From Blasia pusilla (lineage: Eukaryota > Marchantiophyta > Marchantiopsida > Blasiales), in NCBI GenBank assembly GCA_050084515.1, contig CM114271.1:65720001-65784000 (forward strand): DNA of 64,000 nucleotides. Reading direction: 5' to 3'. The position numbers and the translations under genes were made by a program. Under the pieces are notes generated by a model. The model was not told where the DNA came from and searched no databases. It was given only the letters and a program-made list of their open reading frames with translations. Positions 1 through 13,600 of the stretch are shown here, one piece after another; within the stretch, counting starts at the first letter, position 1, and each line of letters opens with the position of its first letter.

Positions 1-735
1 CGCGCTCGGAGCTATATTCTCTGGGCAGTTGGGATAAATGTGCCTTTGTACCTTTCCGAAATAATCCTGCATTAGCGTGAATTATCCGGCCGTCAGTTAT
101 TGCGACCAGAGAAAATGAATTGATCGTCTGTTCGTTACTCCTACGGCTTCCATCCATCCAAGACGGCATGTAGGCTAATGTAGAGAGAGAATAATCGATA
201 TATTTAAATATGCGGTTTAAAAAGTGAGAAAAAGGGAGTTACAGTGAACTGCTACCGATATAATAAATTCAACAACCCATAAATAAAATTTTCTTACTCT
301 CATGTGGAACAGTTGGAATCATCGTCATGAACTTGGAAACCATGAACTACGTCATGGAGAAAAACAAAGGAAATCGAATTTGTAATGACAGAAATTATTT
401 CGAGCTTTCCTGCAGTAAATTTTCTTACAGTACATACATTTAAAAAAATTATCTCTACTATTTGGAAACATGAAAATATATATGGTTGTTTTTAATTTGT
501 ACATAAGTTTTTCAAGATTGTCGTTGATATGCACATCTAAAAAAACCTTGTAATTTCTACCTAGAGAAGATTTTTCATAGATAATAATCCTTCCATCCTT
601 TTCAAAATTCACAAATTTTTTTCTTTGTTTTCTCCCTGCTTTTTATAATCATTCTACCATTCCATTTGGTTTCAGCATTTTGTTAGTATTTATTTTAATT
701 GAAAGGTATGGGAAACAAAAGAGATGGAGCCTCAC

Positions 736-1204
736 CTTATACACCGCCGCCGTCCAATCGATCGCAGCTTCCATTCCAACCCAGTTTCTCAGACCCTGGA
801 TGGGAATCATATCCATCAACAGCAGCCACTTTTCCTTTTCGAAATCATCGTTTCCTGCCAGCGCGGCGTCTCTCCTGCGTAAGGCACTCACGCCCCCGTG
901 AAAGTTTATTTCGTCCCTTGTTATGATCATGCGAGCTTCAGCTAGGAGCTGGTCTGGAGTGAGCGATTCGATGCCACCTTCTTTCAGAATCGGAGATGTT
1001 TCTCCCGTCTCCTGCTCCCATTTCCTCGCCATTTTTCTCAGCTGCTCGAGGAAAATGGGATTGTTCAAAGGATTGGGTTCCACTATTCGGCCGCCTGTTT
1101 CTAGCAAGAATTGTTCGATGTCCAGCAGTAGGACCTCCTCAGGGAATTCAGGTCCGAGTAGCATTTCCTCCGCCTCAGAAACCTCTCCGGCATCACATTG
1201 CAAG
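736..1204 (-). CDS. Internal or first coding exon of an unknown gene (partial)
   Basis: An open frame on the minus strand runs from a possible acceptor (CAG at 1207-1205) or an in-frame ATG at 1164 to a good donor (AAG followed by GTGAGG) just below 736. The peptide is about 155 residues of ordinary composition: an acidic N-terminus, a leucine-rich stretch, and a C-terminal part containing IQGLRNWVGMEA. It has no low complexity and no stop, unlike its surroundings, so I judge it coding. I do not recognise the family. Further exons should lie below 736 on the minus strand, in AT-rich DNA where I could not identify them with confidence. The exact 5' limit is uncertain because both an acceptor and an ATG are possible. 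Confidence 0.5.
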
Positions 1205-4200
1205 CTGGAATCCTCATGTCGTTAGGTCCATGAAATGCGCATGTGCTCATTTTGCAAGAATTTCAGGAGAAGTGGGCACCTCTTGTGCCTTATTTTCAAC
1301 TCTACTCATACCTCCCACGATCAAGCTATTTATATTTTAAAGTGGATTCTTCTCGGCGAGGGGCAATAGCTGAGGTTTAACACACCCATCAATTCTTGAG
1401 GACGAGAAACAAATAAGCCAAGAATTTGGGGGCCGGGGTGATTTGCAGTGGTGGGAATAATATTCGTTGCTGAGTGTGGTTTTCCTGAACGCGTGAAGCT
1501 CATATTATGAGTGGTAGCTGGATGGGTCTCTTTATAGGCCTCCACTGATAATACATGGTCTCCTTTGCATAGAAGACAGAGGTGCACGCGGTGGACAGAA
1601 TCCCTCACTCACTATATTGTTGCAATAGTAACATGCAAAGAGGTTCGGCTATGAAATGCGGATTTAGAACATGCGGGAGAGAGTAGTAGGATTATTGGCT
1701 TTTTTGGATTGAGGCAGCAAATATCTCCATGGGGTTTTTTAATTCATCCGTCTCTATTTCTCTCTCCACATATAATCACTTCACACGAACGAAGATACTT
1801 CCAGTTGAATTTGGACATTGGACATTAATCACAAAGAAAATTGTGCACTTACCCCCTTACGACCTTTGCCCAAAAGTTGGGGTCTTTGCCGGTGTTCGCA
1901 TCGCAGCAGTGGAAGATATTCATGATGACGGATTAAGGAGTTTCCAGATCTGGACCTCGACGGACGGTGAAAGGTTGTTGGATCGATCGATATCAGCTAC
2001 CCTCGAAACGGTGATTGATTAATCGCCCTTTGCTTACGCACGGTACATAGATACATACATATATGTGTATATTACATTACACTCACGCAGCAAGTTTGCA
2101 GTGGTGCATCGGTCATCGACTCGGGCTTCTCCCATGAAACCTTGCGATCCTTTGTATTCGTAACTTCTACTGCTCTAATGGACGCTTCCCGAATTCCGGA
2201 AGGTCTCAGTCGAACTGTCACAGGGAAGGCTAAACTTCAAGTTCGAGTCGGTTAGGAGTAGCCACTAATATTTTTGGCACTTCAGGGTTCACATGTTTCT
2301 TTCTTGATGGGATTTCCCCCATCCCCAATGGGTCGATAGCTCGATTAGCTCGATTATAGGTTCAATTCGCGTATTATTCAAACGAAAATTCATGAATTCG
2401 GGATTCCGGAACTCCACAGACAGAAACGAACTATATGAAGGAGATATCGATTATTCTCTCTCTACAAGTAGTCGCGCGCTGGCGTCGCCATACTCTATAA
2501 ACTAGCAATCTCGAGACGGCAAGAAGATCCAAATTATTCCAGGTCCGCGACAAGATGATGAATCGTGAGTTTCACCAGCAACTCTCTAATCGGTGGCAGG
2601 GAGTTAAGGGTTTTGAGAATCATATGCATATATATTCAACAAGAGAAGGTGAGCTCAGAACGATATCATACCTCGCGAGCCGCGCAAAACTGGTGGTAAA
2701 CACTAGTAACGTACCTGTCCGCGTAGCTATGAGTCCCGAGCAAAACCGAGAGTGGAGTTAAAATGCTGAGGACCATACCCGCTGTCCAGTTTGCTATGGC
2801 CAAGCATTCTGGAGCGGGACATCAGTTCGGATTCCTCCCGCATTCCTGCGCGATTTCCAGTCCACAAATACCTTGATGGATCAATCGACCAAGTAAATGT
2901 AACCAAACGCGTATGCTAGCGCTAACCGCAGTAGCCGGTGCATCAATCCAAAAACAGTTTCTCCAAACTCTGTTTTTGGAGACATCCGGTTGTTTAATCA
3001 GCTCCGCGTCCAGTGCACAGAGCACGAATCTCACCCGCGCGCGTTGTATAGCTTCATCTCAGCCAGCGATGCTTTCTCCAAAGTTTGTGGGTAGAAGAGA
3101 CTGCGGGATTGGGCGAAGGCTCGAGGGATTAACGTCTCCGTGTGTCGCTCTATTAGTGAAGCGCTGCGACTATTGGTTTCTTGATTCCTCGTTTGCGTTC
3201 GCCGGGGCATTATTCATACTGGGGGGCTCCTGCATGCCAACTCTACGTACATGAATCTCTGGAGGATCCAACGGGAGCGGTCGGGCGATGGGGAGCTGCC
3301 AGAACCCGGAAACACGGCGGATTTCCGTCCTTTACCAGGGGTTTACACCGACGGCTGCTATAGGGTTTTACACAAACGCTCGCGAGTTTCTTCTATCGAG
3401 AGCCTGGTGCGGCGATGTCAGTGAGGAGCACTGAGGACCCCACGATTACCCGATTAATTCCTTACCGTGAAGTTCGCTACTGTATGAAGTTGCGTCTTCG
3501 ATCGGATGAAGTGCTTTACTAGAACAGGATCTTCTGTGTCAGCGCAAAATGTTCTTCAATTCAGAGGTACCTGCGAAACCGATAGCCTGGGTGAGGAACC
3601 GCGAGCTAGATCGACCGGCTGCACCGGTTGGGTCTGAGTAACTGGTTGTCAGATATGCATTCAGATGATGTGTAAACATGGGTCATGTCGTTTCGAGGCC
3701 CTGTCACTATAACCGCTACAGTCGAAATCCTTTGGGCCGGAAGCCGGTAGGGCTTGGACTTATATAGGGGTCCGAAAATGTGGTCGCGCTGGCTAACGTA
3801 TCAAATTGTCGGACGCACTTCGAATGGCGCCGCGTTGTTGGGATTGATGTCGAAGACACCTGTCGGGTTGCACGCGGATCTCTCGTAGACTCGGTATATA
3901 GCTAGCGCCGGCTGCAGATAAACCCTTGCGAACGTGAATCATCGGTGATCAGAAGATCTGATTAACTATGTTTCATATCAACTGCAATGTAATTGTTCAG
4001 CTTTCAATGCAACTTCGCATTTTGTAAAGACCACGAGGTACGAATGCGGGGTCCTTTTCATAGGAAGCTCTACTAAAGATTACTTACTCAAGGTGTGAAA
4101 CCTAAATTCGTAACAGAAAAATCGATGGAGTTCAATTTCTGAGGTATGTGTTGACAGATATGAGTAGTGGAGGGAGGATCGAATTGTACAAAGTAGGACG

Positions 4201-4654
4201 GCTGAGTTTTACATTCAATAGAGAAGACGCAAGGAGTTGACGTTGCACCATTCGTTGGACAGCAACGAGCGCTCACATGAATTAGTTCGCGCGTTGACAT
4301 GAATAGGGTGCTTGCAAACTCAATTTGGGCGTGCCATGCGAAGGCCGTCGTCTTCCGATCTTGTACTAAAAATCGTTTTCCCGACACAGAGAACTCTGGG
4401 GATCAATGGATATAGAACGGATGCATGGAAGGGAGAGAATGGAAGAGAGAAAAGAGAGAAAAGGGAGAAACTTGTGGCGATTGAATTAGGAACTCCATGA
4501 AAATTGGTCTATCGATATTCTTGATCAGATCTACTCTAGAGAGGGAGATAGAGACCGAGCGATGTGGCCAGTGAAATAGGGCTTGGAAAATCGGCCCTTC
4601 TTCCCTCCAAAAAGAAATAGGGATTGCAATCGAACTCTCAGCTGACAGGACGGT
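1205..4654. other. About 3.4 kb without a supported gene
   Basis: Short open frames exist on both strands (for example 1330-1608 minus, 1729-2022 plus, 2913-3254 plus, 4088-4387 minus), but none pairs with good splice sites in a compatible phase or shows a recognisable domain. The last 250 bases hold a purine-rich GA tract (about 4425-4475) that could be the 5' leader of the gene starting at 4655. Confidence 0.4.
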
Positions 4655-7600
4655 ATGGACGATGAGGAGGATCTGGATGCTGTGCGACGTAGGGCGATAA
4701 ACCTAATAGAGAGAATCAATCGTTTAAATGCCCAGGAAAGGTATGGATCAAGACACTGCATGCGTCGGTCTAAACCCACCTCCACACGTGCATGCCTGCA
4801 TACCCAACGTTGCTACCGTCAATTCCTCGAGGGGTTGTTTAATCTAGTTAGAGATCGGTCTGGTGACCATGCAGTCGGCAAGCTTAAAACTGCTTTCATC
4901 CCTATCGCGACCATTTCCATGTGCGTTGCAATGATGAATCGATGAATCAGAGACCTAGATCCGATGAAGCTGGACTCATTGAATCCGGGTTTCGTGCACG
5001 AATACCTCTATTGCCATTGGCTGACAGTACTCTAAGATCGAGCACCGTACTCTAGATCTCTCGTTCTCATGCCCTAGAAGGTGAGCATAAGGTATCGATC
5101 TATCTGCCAGAACTAAAAGCCAACAGATCCAAGCTAAGGAAAGGTGGCGGTGATCAGCAGCAGTTTATGTTGTGGATCGGTGGATGAGGTTACTTGATAG
5201 ACCTAGAAATAAGCTGCATGGCTAGCTAAACCTAGTGAGAACGATTTTGTTTTGAGTGAGGGACACAATGTGAGTCAAGGACCCAGAGCACTGGACACGT
5301 CTTTCCCTGCACTAGCTAGAACTGTGTCATCTTGAATTAGTACTGTGCAATTGACAGTTTCATAGAGAAACAAAATAAAACTAGGAGAAACGAAATAAAG
5401 ATCATGCAGAACAAAAGAAGAAAATCGCATCACATGCTAGCTCGGACCACGTCCAGCTAGCTTAATAGACAAAACTTGTAGTACACCCGACCACCCAGGG
5501 ATCGCTAGTTTTGGAAATACGCCATCAAATTAAAATTTGCATCTTTCCCAGAGGATGAGCTCTGAACAAATTATACTTATCATAGATTACTACTCTGCAG
5601 CCAGCCCCTTGAACTGGACTATCATATGCCCAAGATTTTACCAAGTTTCTTCTTGCTGCCCTTGCTACGTGTCACCCACCGCCACGTGTCAAGCTATTGA
5701 ACCTCTATCGAAGAATAGAGTGACAATTTCCGGATCTATTGTTCGATTTCCCTTTGTATATTAGAAAGTATTCATCCCTTGGCGAGTGGGTTACGTGTTG
5801 ATCAGTGCAAGGAAGGAGAAGGAGAAAGAGAAGGAGACTCTTCGGAAAGCAGCGCTTCCTCCTCCAAGCTCTGATGCGTCACGTACAGAAAGAAGAAATC
5901 CTGCCGATCCTACGGGCGGTTCGGATGGTACTCATGCTTTTCCTACGGGAGGCTCATCCGGTTCCCATGCCATCCCTCATGGAAGCTCATCCGGTACTCA
6001 TGCACTCCAACAATCAGCGCCTGAAAAAGGTATATATATTTTTATTGTGCCTTCTTGATTTGTGTCTCTATTTGATACGCGGCAGTTGGGAGACAAAAAT
6101 TTTAATTTTTTGTGGGACGTGATTAGTCTTAGGAGAATCTTAGTTTCGAGAGATTTAATAAACATCTTAAGATTACTGAGAGAAATAGGGCTGAACTGAG
6201 CAATTATACTTTCAGTTATACAAGATGGACTTTTTTAATTGATGAAATTTTAGAAATCTGAAAACTGGGATGGAATGTTTAAGATTAATAGGCAAGAATT
6301 CGCACAAATGGGAAAATCAGATTAATTAGCATACGAAACGAGCAAACCCTAACGTCTCACATAATTAGTCCCGAGATGGGAGCTTTTATTGCTCAAATAG
6401 TTGTTTTTCCAAATATCATCGTCCCTGAATAAACTGCCCGGGAATAGTACCGGGGAATAGGATCATATGACTGATCACATCACGGCGTTTGAATAAGACG
6501 ATCATACTATTCTTTTCGTCAGGGTATCCATGAGGTTGTCACTTGTCGATGTTTAGCGGTGAGGTATCACTGGTGAATTAATAATTAGCACTTTCTCGTG
6601 CTTTGGCGGGCTATCACTCTTTTGTTCGTGTAGGTATTTGGACCAGATCACTACGCGGAGCCGCTCGCGTCGCGAGTGCGCGTAAGGCTTCAGGCGGCGA
6701 CGGTGCGCGCAATTCACCGGTGCATCCACCAGGCGCTGCGCCGTCGCCTCCCGTTGTCCCGTCGGTGCCCGCGCCCGTCGTGTCGTCGGTTTCCACTGCG
6801 CCGTCGCATTCCGCTGCGCCTGTAAAAGGTAAGTCTGAAATATAACATATATATTATGCCTGCTTGATGTGCGCCTCAGTTGATACGTGGTAGTTGGGAG
6901 AAAAAAATTATCTAATGTCACATGATTGGTCACTTAGTCTAGTAGAACTTTAGTTTAGATTTAATAAGAAATGAAGAAGAAAAATTTAGTGAGAGAAATA
7001 GGGCTCACTTGAGAATTCTACTTTCGGACAAAGAAGATGGATTCTTTTTAATCCATGAAATTTCAAAAAAATGTTCAAAAAAAAGCGAATTCGCACAATT
7101 ATTTTGGGAGATTTTTTTAAAATTTGTAAACATCATTTTTCATTTGACACATAACAATTTAAAATAAATTTATGGATAACATCATTTATCTCTTATACAT
7201 TAATTCTTAAAATTTTTTTATTTATCTTTCGTTACAGCCACATTTTACTATCTTATCGGAGTCCTGAAACCAGCAAACCCTATTAGAATGTCCCACATAA
7301 TTAATCTCGTGGTGTGACCGATTATGCTCAAAAATATATGTTTTTCTCAAAAAATCATCGTCCCTAAATAAACTATCCGGAAATAGGATCAAATGACTGA
7401 TTACATCACCGCGTTGGAATAAGACGACCATGCTATTCTTTTCGTCAGGGTATCCATGAGGTTGCCACTTCTCGATGTTTAGCGGTGAGGTATCACTGGT
7501 GAATTAATTAGCACTTTCTCGTGCTTTGGCGCGCTATCGCTCTTTTGCTCGCCTTCTTGTAGGTGTATGGACCAGATCATTACGCGGAGCCGCTCGCGTC

Positions 7601-10600
7601 AAGAGTACGCGTAGGGCTTCAGGCGGCGATGGTGCGCGCAATTCACCGGTGCATACAACACCAGGCGCTGCGCCGTCGCCGGCCGTTGTCCCGTCGGTGC
7701 CCGTTGCACCGCCGGCGCCAGTCGTGCCGTCACCCCGCTTTGTGCCGTCGGCACCCGTTGCGCCAGCGCCTCTCGTGCCATCACCACGCTTTGTGCCATC
7801 GACACCTGTTGCACCAGTGCCCTTCGTGCCATCACCGCGCGTTGCGTCGGCACCCGTCGTGCCGAAACGACGCTTTGTGCCATTGGCACCGCGCTTTGTG
7901 CCATTGGCACCGCGCTTTGTGCCGTCAGGACCCGTTGCGCCGACGCCCTTCGTGCCGTCACTGCGCTTTGTGCCATCGGCTCCCGTCGTGCCTTCACCGC
8001 ACTTTGTGCCATGGGCACCTATTGCGCCGGTGCCCGTCCCGCCGTTACCGCGCTATGTGCCGTGGGCACCCGTCTTGCCGTCACCGCGCTTTGTGCCATT
8101 GGCACCGCGCTTTGTGCCGCCGGCACCTCGCTTTGGGCCGTTGGCACCACGCTTTGTGCCGCCGTCGCCCGTAGTGCCATGGGCACCCGTTGCCCCCACG
8201 CCCGTCGTGCCGTCACCACACGTTGCGCCGACGCTTCCCGCTGCGCCGTCACCACCCGTTGTGCCGTCGCATTCCACTGCCCTATCTCCACCCATTGTGC
8301 CGTCGCTTGCCGCTGCGCCGTCGCCGCCCGTGTATGATTATGGGAATTTAAACGCAGAAGACGGTCGTTTCGAATTCGATGGCCAAGAATTACTGGAGTT
8401 CGATAAGATCGAAGGAGAAGGAATGGACTTGGACGAAGACGGCTCCGGAGGCAACGACCATGAGGCCAAGGGTGCCGAGCCTGCAGGCATGGATACGGAT
8501 ATCCGGGCTACCGATTTAGTGGACCTTGCTCCCATACCCGAAGATCATCCCGTGCGCGAGCCGCCCACTTTAAGCTTCCGGGAAGTACCAGACACGCCTA
8601 TTCGTCGAGGCTCCACTAGATCTCCCGGCGCCGCCATTTTACCACCGGGAGCCTTCCCTCGAGGATCAGTGCGTTCTCCCTCCACATGCGTGGACCGGTC
8701 TCTGTCACCGGGACCTCCTCGAGGGTCTACGAGATCCAGGTCCTCCTCTCCGAGACCTGGAGCAGCCAGTCGCTCTCCGGTGATGGACCGGCCACCAGTA
8801 CTGGTGCCACCTACTTGCGACCCCCGGTCACCGGCGCACCAAATCCCGGTTACGGAGGTAGGGAGAGCTCCCGTCCTACTTTCAGTGATCGACTCCTCTC
8901 GGCCAAACTGGAAGGCCGTCCGTCCTTTTGAACGGCCCGTTAATAATAACCCCCCGCCTCCGTTGTCATCAGCAACTGCCGGCGCCCGCCAACGGCGTGG
9001 ACCCGATGAAAATGCGCCGGCGGCAACGGGCCCACCTCCAGCTCAAGCAGCCGGTGGAGCCCCTGCTCGAGTTCTCGGCAAAAGACAAGTCCCGGAGGGG
9101 GATCGGTCGGACCCTTCTTCATCGTCGTCTGAAGGCAACGGTGACGACGGTCCCGGCGAGGGGCCGCCGCCGCCTCCCGCCCGTGTAGTAGACCCGTTCA
9201 GGCAGCGCCGAATCGAGTTGGCTCGAGCTCAGATAACACTCCGAACGCAGGCCCGACGGAATGGGATACCACTGCCTCCCCTGAGGTCAGGCTCTCGCCG
9301 CAAACCAGACTTCGAGATCCTGGGAATAATCGACGAGGAGTTTGAAATCATCAAAGGCTCCATGATTGGTGGCACTGGGCGCGATTACTCCAATGCCAGA
9401 GTTAGAGCGGCCAGGATTAGTTACAGGGAGATGGATAGAGAAATGCAAGATGAGGTGGAATTCGTCCTCAGTTTCTACAAGGTGATTACAATTTAAACAA
9501 TCGACCTGATTCACTCCTTTCCACAATGGTTCGCACCTGTGGATGGATCTTTTGCATGCAGCCCTATCTCCTCCTGGATCAAGTTCATACAGGTAGTTCG
9601 TAGTAAACTACACGAATATTCACGTAGTTTCTTTCATCCTTGCGTGCACGTGAAACCCACGCAGGGACCCAGTACTCCACTCGAATGTGTCTGTGTCCAT
9701 CCTCTACATCTACATCGACTATCAGTGGTGGCGTTGTACATATGTTACGTCGATAGTGATAAATAAATACCTAATCAATGTGTACTTACCTGCGTGCTCG
9801 TTGGTTGCGATGGATTCAGAATTTCTGGTTGGCAATACCCAGGCACTGTATATGGCTGACCTGCAGTGCTTCCACAGCAGACCCGATGACATGTTGCTGG
9901 GTGGATAAGTTCGAAGAGTTATGTGTCGTGGAGCCACACAACGATGACTTCCGAGAGGAAGGGCTGATCAAGATGTACCGATTAGTAAGTGTCCTATTAG
10001 ATCCACAAGAACACGACAACGTGCTTAAAAACACAGCAATATTGAATCCTTGGTTGCTTGCGTCCAGAGTTATCAAAAAAATATAGGCAATCTCGAACTG
10101 TTCACACGTCGGATTAACATTTTAATACGCTACATTCAGACATATTTCATTTGCGATCTTGCAAAGTGCTCAGACAGCAATTATTCACGTCCAAGGGTAG
10201 TTCAGTGCATGCACAATCGTTGCTCCAACGCATGGATAGCTGAAGCCATGGATTCTCTTGAATAAATTGCGAGGAATGGCATGTGATGCATACAGAAAAA
10301 CCTAACAGACTATACGCTCACACCCTTCGCCGCAGGATCTCGTCAAGCTCATCTCGAACTATATGGATGTAGCGGGCAAGAAAATTTACCGATTACCTCC
10401 GCATGTTGTGAAATATCTACTGTAAGTACTTTCGATGAATTTTTCCCCGAGTCAGACTTTCCTCGTTAGCAGGTGATCACACAAACGCCTAAGAGTTCAC
10501 TACACATAAGTAATGGATCACTAATACGATTACTGGTGGACATGCTAGCACTTCAAACACAGTCTAGGATTGAGGGTGTTAACACATGTGGACAGCTGGC

Positions 10601-13600
10601 GTGATAGATCCGAAGTAGGTACGTGCATGACACGGAGTCGGAAAATTTCATTCGAATCACTTGAATCCTCTTGCTGCCATGGGAAGGGGTTCATTTATTC
10701 CTCTTCCACAAATATTATTTTCTAACTCTCTTATTGTTTCTCTTTTCCATTCTGAGCTTCAGATTAATTAGAAGAATGCTTTTCATGAAAATTTTCTTTT
10801 TTCTCTTTCCCTTCCTCGGTGGGGCCTGAAATTTATAATGAAAGTAAGAGATTTTCATAAAATTTGAATTTTTTTGTGTCTTTTTTGAAAATTTAAAACT
10901 GTCTCTCTCTCTTTCTCTTTGTCTTTCCCATTCCAAATTAGAACCTCCTCTCCTCCTTTGAAAATAAAAGCCCTTTTTCATCTTTATAGATTTTCCTCTC
11001 CCTTAGTAGAAATCAAAAAATCATTTATTTATTCCTCCTCTTCCTCAATTGAAAATAAAAACCTTTTTCATCTTTAGATATTTTCCTCTCCCTTGGTAAT
11101 AATCAAACATTTCTCTATTTATTTATTCAGCCTCTTTTCCCTCCTATAAACTCAAAAAATCATTGATATTTTCCTTTCAAAGCCTATTACACCTGGTTTC
11201 AAAAGACTTCTAACAATTGTGTCCATGTGTATGCTGTTCATGAAGTGAATGGAAACTTGCAAACACCAATGAAGCAGGGAAATTGATACGCGTTTCAACT
11301 GCAATCAAACGTACACTATGCGCAGAATTGGGAGTGTCCAAAAAAATGGTACATTTATACGGACAAAGAAATGAATAAATTATACTAGTTCAATCCTGGT
11401 AATAATGGCTAATACCTTTGCTACCAATGAACTAACTTAGATTAGTTCAACTCCATGAGATAATAAAAAAGAAAAGTAATGCACTCTCTTACGTTATTCT
11501 TATTACCCGAGTTACTAATATTTTAAACATAAAAGATTATCCTTGCAAGAAAAACCTCATTAAAAACCTCATTGCAATTTAAATGCTATCAAACTTTCCC
11601 TCCCCTCTCACAATGAAATTTTTGGGTCGTGTTTGATATGCATCGCCCATCAGCTTCGCAACTACTTTCGCCAAGCATTCAAAACGCCTCCGAATGAGCT
11701 GGCGCCGATGCCTAGTAAGAACATAATCTTCTTAGATGACGAAGCTCGATCGATCTTGAGGTACTTTTCCATCCATTGTGAAGAGTATCCTCATGAAAAG
11801 AGATGTCACAAGTACTCGTTTAGAAGTGAGTAGTTGTGACATCTACATGTGTATACATATCCGGGTACTGGTATTTTTGGCAGGAGTGGAAGGAAAACAA
11901 ACGAAAGATTATGAATAATAATTGAAAAAAAAATTTGAGATATTTTTTAAGAGAGGACATTTTCAAAAGTTTGCAACCGAATTCGACTGCTTTCTAGGTT
12001 CATGGCGATGGCGTCCGTCCATGTAAGGTGGAACGATTGTTGCACCTTAAATGTTTGGGTGTCCATGGCACCCGTGATTGTGCAGGCAATGGGTCTCAGA
12101 ACATCCTGACCAGACAGAAGCCACACCTCAGCAGCTTCGAGAACTACAAGCAATTTGCGCCATACCGCTCAACAATGTGAGTATGATGTTTCTCCTTCAA
12201 ATCAATTGGTTTAATGCGTCCGTCTTCACAAGTGGACCAACAACAATCATCGCAAAAAATAGATCTAAGTGCAGCAAATTTCTCTAGCTGTAATTTAGCA
12301 CTTGGAATTCTAATCCCCTCTGAAACCGACCTGTACCGACTTGATACACCGTTAAGCTCGAGAAATACATATTGTGGCTTCCATCGATAGAAATCCATAT
12401 CGCTCTCGATCCAAGTCAAACTAGTTGAATTGACGACGAGGGACCCGTTCGTATTCCAATCGAACTCGTGCGATGCATCGGTACATCTCTCTGCAAAGAG
12501 GTACCACGAAGTTGGAAAAGTTGTTCGACTTGGAATTCGCACGGGTTTCTTGTGCAATGATACGTCAAACTGCTTAGATTTTCTCACGAGCCTAGCGCCG
12601 GCGAGTCTTCGCAGGTCATAGCATGGCTGGAGAGCTGCATGTCAAGAACTCAAAGCAGCTTGAACTTCATTTCGAAAGCCGATCAAATTGATCTACCCAA
12701 CGCAGCACCAGCCGAAGGGCAAGTACCTTTGCACTATGGAGCGATACCACAGCCTCCACCGCAAGCACTTGCACGCCATCTACCATTGCAGCGTCCACCT
12801 CAAGCACCCGTCAGGGGTGCCGCACCACAGCATCAAGCACGACGGAAAAGACCACCGGTACCACCGGCGCCTCCAACCAATCCGCGAGTACAGCCTGCAG
12901 TCCCGAACTCGACCACACAGAATTTGGCGTCTGCTGTCAATTTACAAGTTCGAGATCCCAACTGGCCATTGCCGTGGTATGGACTACCTCGCCCAGACAT
13001 GACGTTGGCAATGACCAGATATACTGCGAGGCGGAGATATTCTTTCCTCAATCTCGCCAGAGGAGGGCAAATTGAGGAAAGAATGGAAATCGATGGGGGA
13101 TTGATTCAGGTGCAACAACAAAATGTAGTAGGAGAAGCTCGGGCACCAGCAAGGGAAGCTCATGAAGGTGCGGTTCGGACAGATCTCAACGCCGACGACT
13201 TAGATTTTGCAGCATTTCTGGATGCCGAATTGAGTGAGGACGAAGGCATGGAATCGGAAGGAGAACATGGTGATGACCAGGGGCCGAATCAGCAGGACGC
13301 TATGGATGCCCAAGATGATGGTGATGATGACAACTTCGAAGCGTTGGTCGAGGAAGCTTTGGGAGATAATGTTGATCATGCTGATGATGATGGCGACTTC
13401 GAAGCGCTGGTCGAGGAAGCTTTGGGAGAAAACCAGGAAGGCCAGGGGAACAACGCCGATGGCGTCGGTGAAGCGGAAGCCATGACAATTGGAGAAGGCA
13501 GTGATTTGGAGGAAGATGATAATGGCGACCCTGCAGCTGATGACGAAATGGACTGGAGCACCGATTCAGAAGATGACAACGACGACGACGACGATGATGG

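Noticed and set aside
1330-1608. Minus-strand frame with a CLLCKGDH word like a zinc knuckle
   Set aside because: There is only one short motif, no compatible donor-acceptor pair to the neighbouring exon, and no further domain.
1729-2022. Plus-strand 97-residue frame
   Set aside because: No recognisable motif or splice context; length is within chance.
7599-8295. Long open frames on the minus strand and other plus frames over the Pro-Val repeat
   Set aside because: They come from the short GC-rich coding repeat, which leaves several frames without stops; none continues into unique sequence.
11947-12587. Minus-strand frames with ordinary-looking composition opposite exon 7
   Set aside because: The plus-strand exon 12086-12176 fits the phases of the large gene on both sides; the minus frames have no ATG-to-stop or splice logic that links them.
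12078-12621. Plus-strand coding continuation between exon 7 and exon 8
   Set aside because: A stop occurs near 12391 and the GTGAGT donor at 12177 with the CAG acceptor at 12614 gives a clean phase-0 intron.
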